Of a DNA stretch of 64,000 nt, positions 54,700-64,000 are shown piece by piece (the first letter of the stretch is position 1; every line of letters starts with the position of its first letter). The notes under the pieces are model-generated. The model made no database searches and had not been told where the DNA came from. It worked only from the letters and a program-made list of their open reading frames with translations. The position numbers were made by a program, and so were the translations under genes. Location of the stretch: NCBI GenBank assembly GCA_963706835.1, contig CAVPOB010000005.1, positions 1-64,000 of the forward strand, given 5' to 3'. The stretch comes from CAVXYG01 sp963706835 (GTDB taxonomy: Bacteria; Actinomycetota; Actinomycetes; S36-B12; GCA-2699445).

Positions 54700-55734
54700 G
54701 TGGCGACCACTGCAGGCCGGTCCCGGGCTGATCGGATGTGGGAGGCCGCCGCGGCCGAGTTGGCCGCACAGGGTCTGATCCCCGACCGCGCGGTGACCGA
54801 GTTGTCCCAGGCGCACCAGCGGATGCTCATCGCCGAGCAGCGGCGCTCGCGCCGTTCCGCCCTGATCGAACTCGCCGGCTACAGCGGGGCAGCACTGGCC
54901 GTGGTGGGCACCGCGGCGATCTCCAGCCAGGTGTGGCAGGACGTCGGGTCCGCGGCCCAGGTCTTCGTGCTCGGCCTGCTCGGCAGCGCGCTGCTGACGG
55001 CAGGCGCGATGATCGTCAGGTCCACGCCAGCCGATGGAGCAGCGCTGCGCACGGCTGAGCAGGCGCCCCGCCGACGCCTGGTCGGGGTCCTCGGTATCGG
55101 CGGGGCGGGGCTGTTGACCGCGTCGGTCGCCGTCGGGATCGATGCCGGGCTCTCGGCGCCCGATCGCGACCGGTGGATGTGGTTGGCGGCGGCCACCGGG
55201 TTGGCCATAGCGGTGGCGGTGCGCGGCCCCGCCCCGGGAGTGGTGCCCACCCTGGCCGTCGGGGCATACCTGCCGGCGACCGTGCTGCTGCTCCTCAACG
55301 GCCTGGGTTGGCTGGAGCCGGTCTGGGCGGGCCCGCTGGCTGTGCTGCTCATCGCCGTGGCCGCGGCCCTGGTGCTGGTGCGCCTGCTGACCCCGCCGAT
55401 CCTCGTCGAGGCGGTCGCCATCGTCGCGTGGCTGGCCACGGCCGCCTCCATGGTGGGCATGGGCCGAGACAGCGGGCTGCCGGACGGTGAAGCGACGGCC
55501 GCGCTGTGGCTCGGCCGGGTCGGGCTGGCGGCCCTCATCGCGGCCGGTGCCCTCATCTTCGCGCGCGGCGGGTCCTGGCCATGGGCGGTCGGCGTGGCCG
55601 GGGGATCGGCCGCGTTGATCGGGCTCACCTTCGCCGAGGCGCTCGGCGGTGCGGTCGCGATGACGATTGCCGGAGTCGTACTGATCGTGATGAGCGTGCT
55701 GCTGCTGCGTGCACAACGCCGCGACCCCGCCTGA
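54700..55734 (+). CDS. Multispanning membrane protein of unknown function
   Basis: A 344-residue protein starting at a GTG with GGAGGT upstream. About 60 polar residues (DRMWEAAAAELAAQGLIPDR, then QRRSRRSALIE) come first, then about nine to ten hydrophobic helices rich in Ala, Leu and Gly, such as YSGAALAVVGTAAIS and AVAMTIAGVVLIVMSVLLLR. No catalytic motif or known domain is visible. It is divergent from nadE with about 100 bp between starts and precedes glnA2 with 90 bp, so co-regulation with either is possible but unproven. Confidence 0.7.
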   Translation: MATTAGRSRADRMWEAAAAELAAQGLIPDRAVTELSQAHQRMLIAEQRRSRRSALIELAGYSGAALAVVGTAAISSQVWQDVGSAAQVFVLGLLGSALLTAGAMIVRSTPADGAALRTAEQAPRRRLVGVLGIGGAGLLTASVAVGIDAGLSAPDRDRWMWLAAATGLAIAVAVRGPAPGVVPTLAVGAYLPATVLLLLNGLGWLEPVWAGPLAVLLIAVAAALVLVRLLTPPILVEAVAIVAWLATAASMVGMGRDSGLPDGEATAALWLGRVGLAALIAAGALIFARGGSWPWAVGVAGGSAALIGLTFAEALGGAVAMTIAGVVLIVMSVLLLRAQRRDPA

Positions 55735-55825
55735 TGGGCGCTCGGCAGCCGACCCATGGCCCGGATCGAGGCGACTCGCGAGCCGGGTGACGCGCACGAG
55801 CCGGTGTAGGGGCAGTATTGGGTGC

Positions 55826-57163
55826 ATGGACAAGCAGACGGAGTACGTGCTGCGCACGATCGAGGAGCGCGACATCCGGTTCGTGCGGCTGTGGTTCACC
55901 GACGTCCTGGGTCGGCTGAAGTCCGTGGCGGTGGCTCCGGCGGAACTCGAAGGGGCCTTCGCCGAGGGCATCGGGTTCGACGGATCGGCCATTGAAGGCT
56001 TCGCGAGGGTGTCGGAGTCCGACATGATCGTGCGGCCGGACCCGTCAACGTTCCAGGTGCTGCCCTGGCGAGGCGAGGCGCAAGGGACCGGACGCATGTT
56101 CTCCGACATCCTCCTGCCCGACGGCACCCCCTCCTACGCCGATCCTCGCTTCGTCCTGAAGCGCACCCTGCAGCGCGCGTCAGATCTCGGCTTCACGTTC
56201 TACACCCATCCCGAGGTGGAGTTCTTCCTGTTGGAGGAGCCGCACCAGCCCGGCGGGCAACCGGTCCCCATCGACCAGTACGGATACTTCGACCACGCAC
56301 CGCACGGGGTCGGCCACGATTTCCGCAGGGCGGCGATCAGCACTTTGGAGTCGATGGGCATCTCGGTGGAGTTCAGCCACCACGAGGGCGGGCCCGGCCA
56401 GCAGGAGATCGACCTGCGCTACGCCGACGCGCTGAGCACGGCCGACAACATCATGACGTTTCGGGTGGTGATGGCCGAGACCGCCGCCGATCAGGGTGTC
56501 GTGGCGACGTTCATGCCGAAACCGTTCCGCGACTACCCCGGGTCCGGTATGCACACCCACGTGTCCCTGTTCGAGGGCGATCGCAATGCCTTCTACGAGG
56601 CGGGTGCGGAGTACCAACTGTCGAAGGTCGCGCGCTGCTTCATCGCGGGGCTGCTGCGGCACGCACCGGAGATCACCGCCATCACCAATCAGTGGGTCAA
56701 CTCCTACAAGCGGCTGATGGGCGGGGGAGAGGCCCCGGCATGGGTGTGCTGGGGCCACCGCAACCGGTCCGCCCTCATCCGGGTGCCGATGTACAAGCCG
56801 CACAAGGGCAACTCCACACGGATCGAGTTCCGCTCCCTGGACTCCGCAGCGAACCCCTACCTGGCCTTCGCGATCATCCTGGCCGCGGGTCTGAAGGGGA
56901 TCGAGGAGGGCTACGAGCTGCCGCCAGGTTCGGAGGACGACGTCTGGGCGCTGACGGAGAACGAGCGGCGCGCCATGGGCATGCAGCCGCTGCCCGGCAG
57001 CCTCGGCCAGGCGGTACAGGCGATGCATCACAGCGAACTGGTCGCCGAGACGCTCGGAGAGCAGCTGTTCGAGTTCTTCCTGGCCAACAAGCGCGCCGAA
57101 TGGGACGAGTACCGGCGCCAGGTCACCCAATTCGAGCTGGATCGCTACCTGCCCATCATGTAG
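55826..57163 (+). CDS. glnA2: Glutamine synthetase, GlnA2-like
   Basis: A 445-residue member of the GSI family. Landmarks include RFVRLWFTDVLGRLKSV, GIGFDGSAIEGFARVSESDM, THPEVEFFL, FSHHEGGPGQQEIDLRY, GSGMHTHVSLF and NRSALIRVPMYKP. The DLYELPP adenylylation site of GlnA1 is not present, so GlnE should not act on this one. In Mycobacterium GlnA2 lies beside glnE as here, and GlnA2-4 types may prefer other amino-acid or polyamine substrates. It forms a nitrogen unit with the glnE and glnA1 genes downstream. Confidence 0.9.
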   Translation: MDKQTEYVLRTIEERDIRFVRLWFTDVLGRLKSVAVAPAELEGAFAEGIGFDGSAIEGFARVSESDMIVRPDPSTFQVLPWRGEAQGTGRMFSDILLPDGTPSYADPRFVLKRTLQRASDLGFTFYTHPEVEFFLLEEPHQPGGQPVPIDQYGYFDHAPHGVGHDFRRAAISTLESMGISVEFSHHEGGPGQQEIDLRYADALSTADNIMTFRVVMAETAADQGVVATFMPKPFRDYPGSGMHTHVSLFEGDRNAFYEAGAEYQLSKVARCFIAGLLRHAPEITAITNQWVNSYKRLMGGGEAPAWVCWGHRNRSALIRVPMYKPHKGNSTRIEFRSLDSAANPYLAFAIILAAGLKGIEEGYELPPGSEDDVWALTENERRAMGMQPLPGSLGQAVQAMHHSELVAETLGEQLFEFFLANKRAEWDEYRRQVTQFELDRYLPIM

Positions 57164-57254
57164 CGGCCAGCGGCGCCGCCGCCGCGCATTCCGAAGTGCC
57201 ATCAGCCGCGCCATCGCCGCGGTGCCGGTGGGTCGGCGCGACGGGCACTGACCA

Positions 57255-57260
57255 TACGCT
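57255..57260 (+). promoter_or_regulatory. -10 element of a leaderless promoter for glnE
   Basis: TACGCT lies seven bases before the ATG at 57268. The short gap (GGAGATC) also contains a GGAG, so either leaderless or weakly led translation is possible. Confidence 0.45.
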
Positions 57261-57267
57261 GGAGATC

Positions 57268-60243
57268 ATGAACACCGACGCTGCTCGGCTCGCCAGACTG
57301 GGCTTCCACGACGCGGCCCGCTCGGCGGCGGCGGTTGCGAGGATCCCCGGGCTGCGCGCGGAGTCGGTGGTCGTCTCGGCGGCCGGTGACAGCGCCGATC
57401 CCGACCAGGCCCTGCTGCTGCTGGAACGCATCTGCGAGGCCGCCGGTGCGCAGGGCGGTGCTGCGCTCCTGGCGGGCCTGTCCGACGACGCCGTGCTGCG
57501 GACCAGGCTGATGGCGGTGCTGGGTACGTCGGTGGCGCTCGGCGAGCACCTGGTCCGTCATCACCAGGATTGGCAGTTGCTCGTCGGCGACGTCGGCGAC
57601 CCGGTCGGCGATGCTGCGCAGAAGATGGTCGCAGCCGTGGGAGCCGCACCGGACGCTGCCCCGACCACACCGTTGAACTGGGGCGAGGCACTGCTGGCGC
57701 TGCGCGTCGCCTACCGCCGCCGGCTGCTGGTCCTGGCCGCCCTTGACCTGACCGGTGCCATGGGGTTCGAGGCTGTCTCAGCGGCGCTGTCGCGTTTGGC
57801 CGACGCGGTCCTGGAGGCTGGCCTGGCGATCGCCCGCTCGCGGGAGCCCGACGCAGGCGACTGCCGGTTGGCCGTCATCGCTATGGGCAAGACCGGGGGC
57901 AACGAGCTGAACTACATCTCCGACGTCGACGTCATCTTCGTCGCCGAGCCTGCCGAGGGGCAGACCGAGGCCGACGCGCTGAAGGTTGCCACGCGCCTGG
58001 CCACAGGTCTGATGCACGCAACGAACGCCGCGACCGCTGAGGGAACGATCTGGGAGGTCGATCCCAACCTGCGGCCCGAGGGTCGCAACGGCGCATTGGT
58101 GAGGACCGTCAACAGCCATGTCGAGTACTACAAGCGATGGGCCTCCACATGGGAGTTTCAGGCGCTGCTGAAGGCGCGGTTCGCGGCCGGTGATGCCGAG
58201 ATCGGCCGCCGCTACGTCGAAGCTGTCCAGCCGATGGTCTGGTCGGCCGCCGGCAGGCCAAACTTCGTGGAGGATGTCCAGGCGATGCGGCGCCGCGTCG
58301 AGCAGCAGGCCTCGGGCAAGCAGCGCGACCGGCAGTTGAAGCTGGGAGCCGGGGGGTTGCGCGACGTTGAGTTCAGCGTGCAGCTGCTGCAACTGGTGCA
58401 CGGCCGCAGTGACGTGCTGGTGCGGCAGGCCAACACGCTGCAGGCGCTGGAGTCCCTGAGCAATTGGGGGTACGTGGGGCGCAAGGACGCCTCGGAGCTC
58501 TCCTCCGACTACCGCTTCTTGCGCACCATGGAGCATCGCCTGCAGCTGTTCCGGCTGCGGCGCACCCACGTGGTGCCCAATGATGAGGCAAGCCTGCGAC
58601 GGCTGGGCCGGGCCATGGGCTTCATGACCGACCCGGTCGCCGAGATCACTGCGCAGTGGCGGGCGCACGCCACCAGGGCAAGACGCTTGCACGAGAAGCT
58701 GTTCTACCGGCCGCTGCTCAACGCGGTCGCCAGGCTGGACGCCGATGGCGCACGGCTCTCGACCGCTGCTGCGGAGGAACGGCTGCGGGCGCTGGGCTTC
58801 CGGGATCCGGAGGGCTCGCTGCGGCACCTTGCATCGCTGACCTCGGGGGTCTCCCGTCGTGCGCTCGTGCAGCGCACGCTGCTGCCGGTGATGCTTGGCT
58901 GGTTCGCCAGCGCGCCCAATCCCGATGCCGGTCTGCTGGGCTTCCGCCAGGTGAGCGACCGGCTGGGTGCAACCCCGTGGTACCTGCGTTTGCTGCGCGA
59001 CGAATCGGCTGCGGCGGAACGACTGGCGCTAGTCCTGGGGACCAGCCGCTACAGTACCGATCTCCTGCTGCGCGCCCCGCATGGCGTGCAGATGTTCGCC
59101 AGCACCGAGGATCTGCAGCCACGCGCTCTGGCGTCCCTGGAGACCGAGGCGCTCGCCGCTGCCGGCCGGTACGACGAACCCGAGGCAGCAGCAGCGGCCC
59201 AGCGGGCGCTGCGCCGGCGGGAGTTGCTGCGACTGTCGGTGGGGGACGTGGTCCTGCACACCGACATCGAGGCGGTCTGCACCGGGCTCAGCGACATCGC
59301 CATGGCGGTCATCAGCGGCACACTGCAGGCCGCCGTGCAGCAGGTGGCGCGTCAGACCGGGCACAAGTCGCGGGCTCGGTTCAGCATCATCGGCATGGGC
59401 CGCTTCGGCGGTCGTGAACTCGGCTACGGCAGCGACGCCGACGTGTTGTATGTCTACGAGCCGGTCGCTGGCGCCGCTGACGCCGACGCGCATGCCGACG
59501 CCAAGGCGATCGCCAACGAGTTGCGCCGTCTGTCGAGCCTGCCGTCCGCAGACCCGCCACTGCAGATCGACGCCGACCTGCGCCCGGAGGGCCGCAACGG
59601 CCCGCTCGTGCGGTCGCTGGCCAGTTACACGGCCTACTATCAGCGCTGGTCCGCACCGTGGGAGGCGCAGGCGCTGCTGCGCGCACACTTCATCGCCGGG
59701 GACAGCGAACTGGGGGAGCGGTTCCTGGCGATGGTGGATCCGATGCGCTATCCGCCGGGCGGTGTCGAGCCGCAAGCGCTACGGGAGATGCGGCGGCTGA
59801 AGGCCCGCATGGAGGCCGAGCGGCTGCCGAAGGGAGCCGACCCGACCCTGCACACCAAACTGGGCCGAGGTGGCCTGTCGGATGTGGAATGGACCGTGCA
59901 ACTGCTGCAGATGCAGCACGGCGCTGCGGTGCGCAGCGTCCAGGGGACCAGCACCCTGCCCGCGCTGCGAGCGCTGGAGGCGGCGGGCCTGATCGGGGAG
60001 CGCGATGCCCACCGGCTCGCGTCGGCATGGACACTGGCCACCGAGGTGCGCAACGCCACGGTCCTGGTCGCGGGCCGGCAGTCCGATACCGTTCCCAGCG
60101 ACCTGCAGGAACTGGCGGCGGTCGCGCGTGTGGTGAACCGACCCGTGGATGAGGCGCCGTCCTATCTCCTGGAGGAGTATCGCAGGGTCACGCGTCGGGC
60201 ACGGCGGGTCGTGGAGCGGATCTTCTTCGGTGTTGAGGACTAG
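57268..60243 (+). CDS. glnE: Bifunctional glutamine synthetase adenylyltransferase/adenylyl-removing enzyme
   Basis: A 991-residue enzyme with two nucleotidyltransferase domains. It adds or removes AMP on a tyrosine of GlnA1, turning it off when nitrogen is plentiful. Both halves show the metal-binding D-x-D: GGNELNYISDVDVIFVAEP in the N-terminal removing domain and GGRELGYGSDADVLYVYEP in the C-terminal transferase domain. The linker helical regions contain the R-P-E-G-R-N-G motif in each half. Length matches the actinomycete enzyme. It sits downstream of glnA2 and its target GlnA1 is encoded convergently 1.2 kb away. Confidence 0.95.
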   Translation: MNTDAARLARLGFHDAARSAAAVARIPGLRAESVVVSAAGDSADPDQALLLLERICEAAGAQGGAALLAGLSDDAVLRTRLMAVLGTSVALGEHLVRHHQDWQLLVGDVGDPVGDAAQKMVAAVGAAPDAAPTTPLNWGEALLALRVAYRRRLLVLAALDLTGAMGFEAVSAALSRLADAVLEAGLAIARSREPDAGDCRLAVIAMGKTGGNELNYISDVDVIFVAEPAEGQTEADALKVATRLATGLMHATNAATAEGTIWEVDPNLRPEGRNGALVRTVNSHVEYYKRWASTWEFQALLKARFAAGDAEIGRRYVEAVQPMVWSAAGRPNFVEDVQAMRRRVEQQASGKQRDRQLKLGAGGLRDVEFSVQLLQLVHGRSDVLVRQANTLQALESLSNWGYVGRKDASELSSDYRFLRTMEHRLQLFRLRRTHVVPNDEASLRRLGRAMGFMTDPVAEITAQWRAHATRARRLHEKLFYRPLLNAVARLDADGARLSTAAAEERLRALGFRDPEGSLRHLASLTSGVSRRALVQRTLLPVMLGWFASAPNPDAGLLGFRQVSDRLGATPWYLRLLRDESAAAERLALVLGTSRYSTDLLLRAPHGVQMFASTEDLQPRALASLETEALAAAGRYDEPEAAAAAQRALRRRELLRLSVGDVVLHTDIEAVCTGLSDIAMAVISGTLQAAVQQVARQTGHKSRARFSIIGMGRFGGRELGYGSDADVLYVYEPVAGAADADAHADAKAIANELRRLSSLPSADPPLQIDADLRPEGRNGPLVRSLASYTAYYQRWSAPWEAQALLRAHFIAGDSELGERFLAMVDPMRYPPGGVEPQALREMRRLKARMEAERLPKGADPTLHTKLGRGGLSDVEWTVQLLQMQHGAAVRSVQGTSTLPALRALEAAGLIGERDAHRLASAWTLATEVRNATVLVAGRQSDTVPSDLQELAAVARVVNRPVDEAPSYLLEEYRRVTRRARRVVERIFFGVED

Positions 60244-60256
60244 GACGTGCGCGCCA

Positions 60257-60556
60257 TTACCGCATGTCGTCCGGCAGCAGATGCTGGTACTGCGGGTGGC
60301 GGTCGAGCCAGCCTGCCACGAACCAGCACGTCGGGTGCACGACCGCGCCGGCGGCGTCTGCGCGTTCGATGACATCGCGTACCAGCGCGCTTCCGACGCC
60401 GTGCCCTTCGTACTGCCGATCCACCACCGTGGTGTAGAGGGTCCACACAGCCGACCCGTCGGACTGTGCAATCCGGAACCCGAGCCGACCGGCCGGGTTG
60501 CCGTCGACCGTGGCGCGCGAGGCCCCGGCTTCAGTATCGGTAGCAACTTCGATCAT
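60257..60556 (-). CDS. Small GNAT-like acetyltransferase
   Basis: A 99-residue protein of the short GNAT type related to human NATD1/YidJ. The acetyl-CoA loop is QYEGHGVGSALVRDVIERA, and the C-terminus has HPTCWFVAGWLDRHPQYQHLL, with the P-x-C-x-F/Y and HPxYxxL motifs of the family. It may acetylate an amine, but the substrate is unknown. ATG 60556 gives the normal family size. It lies convergent to glnE with 13 bp between stops. Confidence 0.85.
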   Translation of the reverse strand: MIEVATDTEAGASRATVDGNPAGRLGFRIAQSDGSAVWTLYTTVVDRQYEGHGVGSALVRDVIERADAAGAVVHPTCWFVAGWLDRHPQYQHLLPDDMR

Positions 60557-60804
60557 CACGTTGGTGGCAACATCGCACGGGGCGCTGAGATTCCGCGCAG
60601 CGGGTCCCAACGCCCGGTCGAGTGGGTCTGCGGTTTAGGAGGGGCCCGAGGGATACCTGCGACCCATGCCACCCCTGTGGTGTCGGCCCTGAGTGTCGGA
60701 TGCCGACGGCGCGGCAGCTGCGGGGAGGCGGTCGTACTGCGGTGAGGCTGCACCCAGGAACGACCAGGTCGCAGATCGCGACAAGGCTGTCGTCGGGGTG
60801 GGTA

Positions 60805-60967
60805 TGCACCCGGATCGGGGGATTGCACCCGGTCGGGGGGCTGTCTGGGCTCAGAATGCCGCCGTCCACCCCCGTTGCAGGTGCTTACCCCCGTACCGGG
60901 TGCAGAGATCGTCCGAATTCCGGTGTTTCACCCCCAATACCGGGTGCAGACCCCCATCCCGGGTGCA
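60805..60967. repeat. Dyad-symmetric array of TGCACCCG-N4-GGGGG units (locus 4)
   Basis: Two forward units (cores GATC and GTC-), a spacer with GGGCTCAGAATGCC, then four inverted units in two pairs, with a spacer CGAATTCCGG between pairs like those of loci 1 and 2. It lies between the minus-strand acetyltransferase gene and the 18-bp tandem repeat downstream of glnA1. The gene-free stretch 60557-61468 holds only this array, the tandem repeat and the glnA1 terminator. Confidence 0.82.
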
Positions 60968-61117
60968 GAGCCAGCGGACCTCGAGGAAAGTCCGCGCTGA
61001 AGGTCGCACGAGGACCAGAAGGCCGCCTCGATCCCGCTGCTGAGCACCCCGAACGACCCGGCGCGGCGCATCGCCCGGGCCGCCAGGCCAGCACGGAGCG
61101 GCCAGCACGGATCCGGC

Positions 61118-61215
61118 GGCCACCACGAAGCCTTCGGCCACCACGAAGCCTTCGGCCACCACGAAGCCGGCGGCCACCACGAAGCCGTCGGCCACCACGA
61201 AGCCTTCGGCCACCC
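61118..61215. repeat. 18-bp tandem repeat, five copies
   Basis: Five copies of GGCCACCACGAAGCC-NNC (NN = TT, TT, GG, GT, TT) and a partial sixth, followed by a degenerate Pro/Ala/Glu-coding tract with CCCGAAGCC repeats to about 61320. In one plus frame it encodes ATTKPS repeats, in another GHHEAF, and on the minus strand EGFVVA. No start codon or ribosome-binding site precedes any frame. It may be a slipped-strand expansion in the glnA1 3' region. Confidence 0.8.
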
Positions 61216-61337
61216 GAATGGCGCCGGCACCCAGCGACCCTAGCCGCCCCGGCCAGCCCGAAGCCCCCGGCCAGCCCGAAGCAGCCCAGCCACCCCGAAG
61301 CCGAAGCCAAGCGCCGAAGGCCGGGGGTTCGGCAAGA

Positions 61338-61371
61338 GTGAAGGCCCGGCCGAGATGGGCCGGGCCTTCAC
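61338..61371 (-). terminator. Strong terminator hairpin of glnA1
   Basis: A 14-bp perfect stem (GTGAAGGCCCGGCC, 61338-61351, with GGCCGGGCCTTCAC, 61358-61371) has a 6-nt loop and lies about 100 bp past the glnA1 stop. It is placed as a terminator for glnA1 on the minus strand. Confidence 0.8.
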
Positions 61372-61468
61372 GGTGCGAGGCGACTACCGGTCGCCCCCCA
61401 AGCGACCGGTCCGCTGAGTGGAACGCACCCCGCGGTCTTGGCGGTGGCTGATGGCCGCCGACGGTCGA

Positions 61469-62893
<1,425 letters not shown>

Positions 62894-62997
62894 TCACCCT
62901 CCATAGGTCTGGCCGTCAAGCGGCCGGTCGCCTCGCGTGCGGCGCTAGTCAGACACTAGTCCGCGATCTGCGCCGGCTTTGACGGTAGGTCGCGGCG

Positions 62998-63035
62998 ATT
63001 ACCCCGTGGTGACTCGGGTGTTTCGCCCGTGTTAC
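62998..63035 (-). promoter_or_regulatory. GlnR-type operator upstream of glnA1
   Basis: Read toward glnA1 on the minus strand: GTAAC-n6-GAAAC-n6-GTCAC-n6-GTAAT. This follows the actinomycete GlnR pattern of alternating a (GTnAC) and b (GAAAC) half-sites at 11-bp spacing. Three half-sites match perfectly and the fourth is partial. It lies about 105 bp before the ATG, where GlnR activates glnA in related organisms. Confidence 0.75.
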
Positions 63036-63081
63036 GCGGCTGCACCGCGCCGCAGTGACGGCGCGACGAGTGCCCGTGACG

Positions 63082-63087
63082 TACCGT
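63082..63087 (+). promoter_or_regulatory. -10 element of a leaderless promoter for the RDD gene
   Basis: TACCGT lies six bases before the ATG at 63094, without a ribosome-binding site between. Confidence 0.45.
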
Positions 63088-63093
63088 TGTGCC

Positions 63094-63510
63094 ATGGCCA
63101 GCACCGCCCAGCCACCAGGCCGCACGATGGTGGAACTGCCGCCATCGGGACCCGGCTCGGCCGGTGGCATCGGACGGCGGATCGGGGCGCTGTTCATCGA
63201 TTGGTTCGCCTGCCTGGCAATCGTTTTCGCGGTGACCGGCGGGTTGCGCGCCGAGGAGGTGGACCGCAGCCTGCTGACGCTGGCGATCTTCTTCGTCGAG
63301 GTCACCCTGCTGACCTGGCTGCAGGGGGCATCCTTCGGGCAACGGCTGGTGGGACTCGTCGTCGCACCAGTGGGCCGACCGCGCGTGGGGCTGCCGGCGG
63401 CCGCTGGCCGCACCTTCCTGCTGTGCCTGGTGATCCCGGCGCTGGTGATGCAGCCGAACGGTCGCGGACTGCACGACTTGGCCGCCGGCACGGTGGTCGT
63501 GCGGCGCTAG
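63094..63510 (+). CDS. RDD-family membrane protein
   Basis: A 138-residue protein with the RDD signature variant GIGRRIGALFIDWFACLAI (the Arg and Asp of the family) in its first helix, a second helix and loop (TLLTWLQGASFGQRLVGLVV) and the terminal NGRGLHDLAAGTVVVRR, which is the usual end of RDD domains. The function of the family is unclear, and some members affect ion or osmotic tolerance. RDD genes next to glnA are common in actinomycetes. A leaderless start is probable. Confidence 0.85.
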   Translation: MASTAQPPGRTMVELPPSGPGSAGGIGRRIGALFIDWFACLAIVFAVTGGLRAEEVDRSLLTLAIFFVEVTLLTWLQGASFGQRLVGLVVAPVGRPRVGLPAAAGRTFLLCLVIPALVMQPNGRGLHDLAAGTVVVRR

Positions 63511-63563
63511 GCCGGCAGGTGTTCCCCGCAGATGCGCCAGGTCCAGTGGCAGGACCGGCGGTG

Positions 63564-64000
63564 ATGCGCACCGAGGCCGGCGTCGTCGTGCAGTGTGCGG
63601 CCGGCCGCCTCTCCCTGCGATTCCCACGCTCCGGACAAGTCTCGGTCGGCTTGGACGATGCCCTGAACGCACCGTCGGCGGCGGTTGTCGCAGGGGGATC
63701 GGCTTGCGAGGTGGAGGTCCGGCCCGACGGGGACGGCTGGCGGTTGCTCGGGCCGGGAATCGGTGTCGCGGTGGCCGCCGACGGCGTGCTGACCTACTAC
63801 GATCCCGCGGGCGGGATCGTGCGCAGCGACGAACTGTCCACCGGCACAGCGGGGGAATGGCGGCTGGTGAGCCGCCACCGCGACGGCGCCTCACTGCACA
63901 GTCTGGGCGGTCGCTCGATGTGGCGGCTGGACGGCCACAGCCTGCGCTGCTGGAACACCGACCCCGGTGGCGCCTGGCTGCCGGACGATGACCCGCTCTC
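63564..64000 (+). CDS. GH31-family glycosidase, N-terminal part (runs off the window)
   Basis: The frame from ATG 63564 (a GTG at 63561 is also possible) runs open to the end of the window, about 145 codons. Its first part looks like a beta-sandwich (AGVVVQCAAGRLSLRF through VAADGVLTYYDPAGG). Near the end the pattern SLGGRSMWRLDGHSLRCWNT followed by DP-G and DDDPL resembles the GH31 GLGE...LWNTD...DPLY motif before the catalytic barrel. A retaining alpha-glucosidase or related enzyme is likely. The catalytic domain lies outside the window. Confidence 0.6.
   Translation, partial: MRTEAGVVVQCAAGRLSLRFPRSGQVSVGLDDALNAPSAAVVAGGSACEVEVRPDGDGWRLLGPGIGVAVAADGVLTYYDPAGGIVRSDELSTGTAGEWRLVSRHRDGASLHSLGGRSMWRLDGHSLRCWNTDPGGAWLPDDDPL

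Noticed and set aside
61044..61451. An ATTKPS-repeat or GHHEAF-repeat protein encoded by the 18-bp tandem repeat
   Set aside because: No start codon or ribosome-binding site precedes the frames, and stops close them nearby. All frames stay open only because the unit is a multiple of three.

Overview
The window is high-GC DNA from an actinomycete. Supporting signs are the RNase P RNA, the ptpA / NIF3 / zinc-ribbon / histidine-phosphatase / map / panB / nadE / glnA-glnE neighbourhood (part of which resembles the Mycobacterium Rv2220-Rv2234 region), a GlnR-type operator upstream of glnA, an F420-dependent NADP reductase, a polyphosphate glucokinase, and many start codons preceded at 6-7 nt by a TANNNT -10 hexamer (leaderless promoters). 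No tRNA, CRISPR array, insertion sequence or prophage was seen, and I would not name a genus.

Layout. 0-9.5 kb: loosely packed accessory genes (SLATT-like 2TM protein, cupin, epoxide hydrolase, cyclopropane-fatty-acid synthase family methyltransferase, a Rieske + glutamate-synthase-domain fusion, cytochrome P450). 9.8-15.3 kb: a lipoprotein gene broken by a stop codon, the ptpA-fructosamine kinase pair (protein deglycation), an acetyltransferase, and a small ABC-2 export operon. 15.6-25.4 kb: a sugar-uptake locus ordered as in cellobiose (ceb) loci: a large uncharacterised carbohydrate-enzyme-like protein, solute-binding lipoprotein, two permeases, a frameshifted GH1 beta-glucosidase and an MsiK-type ATPase. 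25.6-36.5 kb: acyl-CoA dehydrogenase, HhH repair protein, secreted serpin, a fragment of a second fructosamine kinase, GtrA, a lipoprotein/dehydrogenase chimera, NhaC antiporter, FUSC transporter and UDP-glucose pyrophosphorylase. 36.5-47.6 kb: housekeeping genes, an unusually high share of them carrying one-base frameshifts (acyltransferase remnant, zinc-ribbon, LytM, ppgK, map, a small protein), plus rnpB. 47.5-64 kb: CoA-transferase, npdG, panB, alanine symporter, SRPBCC protein, nadE, and a nitrogen module (glnA2, glnE, glnA1 with its operator and terminator), then an RDD protein and the start of a GH31 glycosidase.

The most unusual signal is a family of intergenic arrays at four places (about 12.3, 31.2, 52.1 and 60.8 kb). 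Each is made of a 17-bp unit, TGCACCCG-N4-GGGGG, present first as direct copies and then as inverted copies, so the whole array is a large dyad. I know no named element with this structure. Other leads are the Usp-like / membrane / coiled-coil / LytM gene at 41-43 kb, the 1138-residue sugar-locus protein, overlapping divergent -10 elements at 47.32 kb, and the clustered frameshifts, which may be assembly errors.
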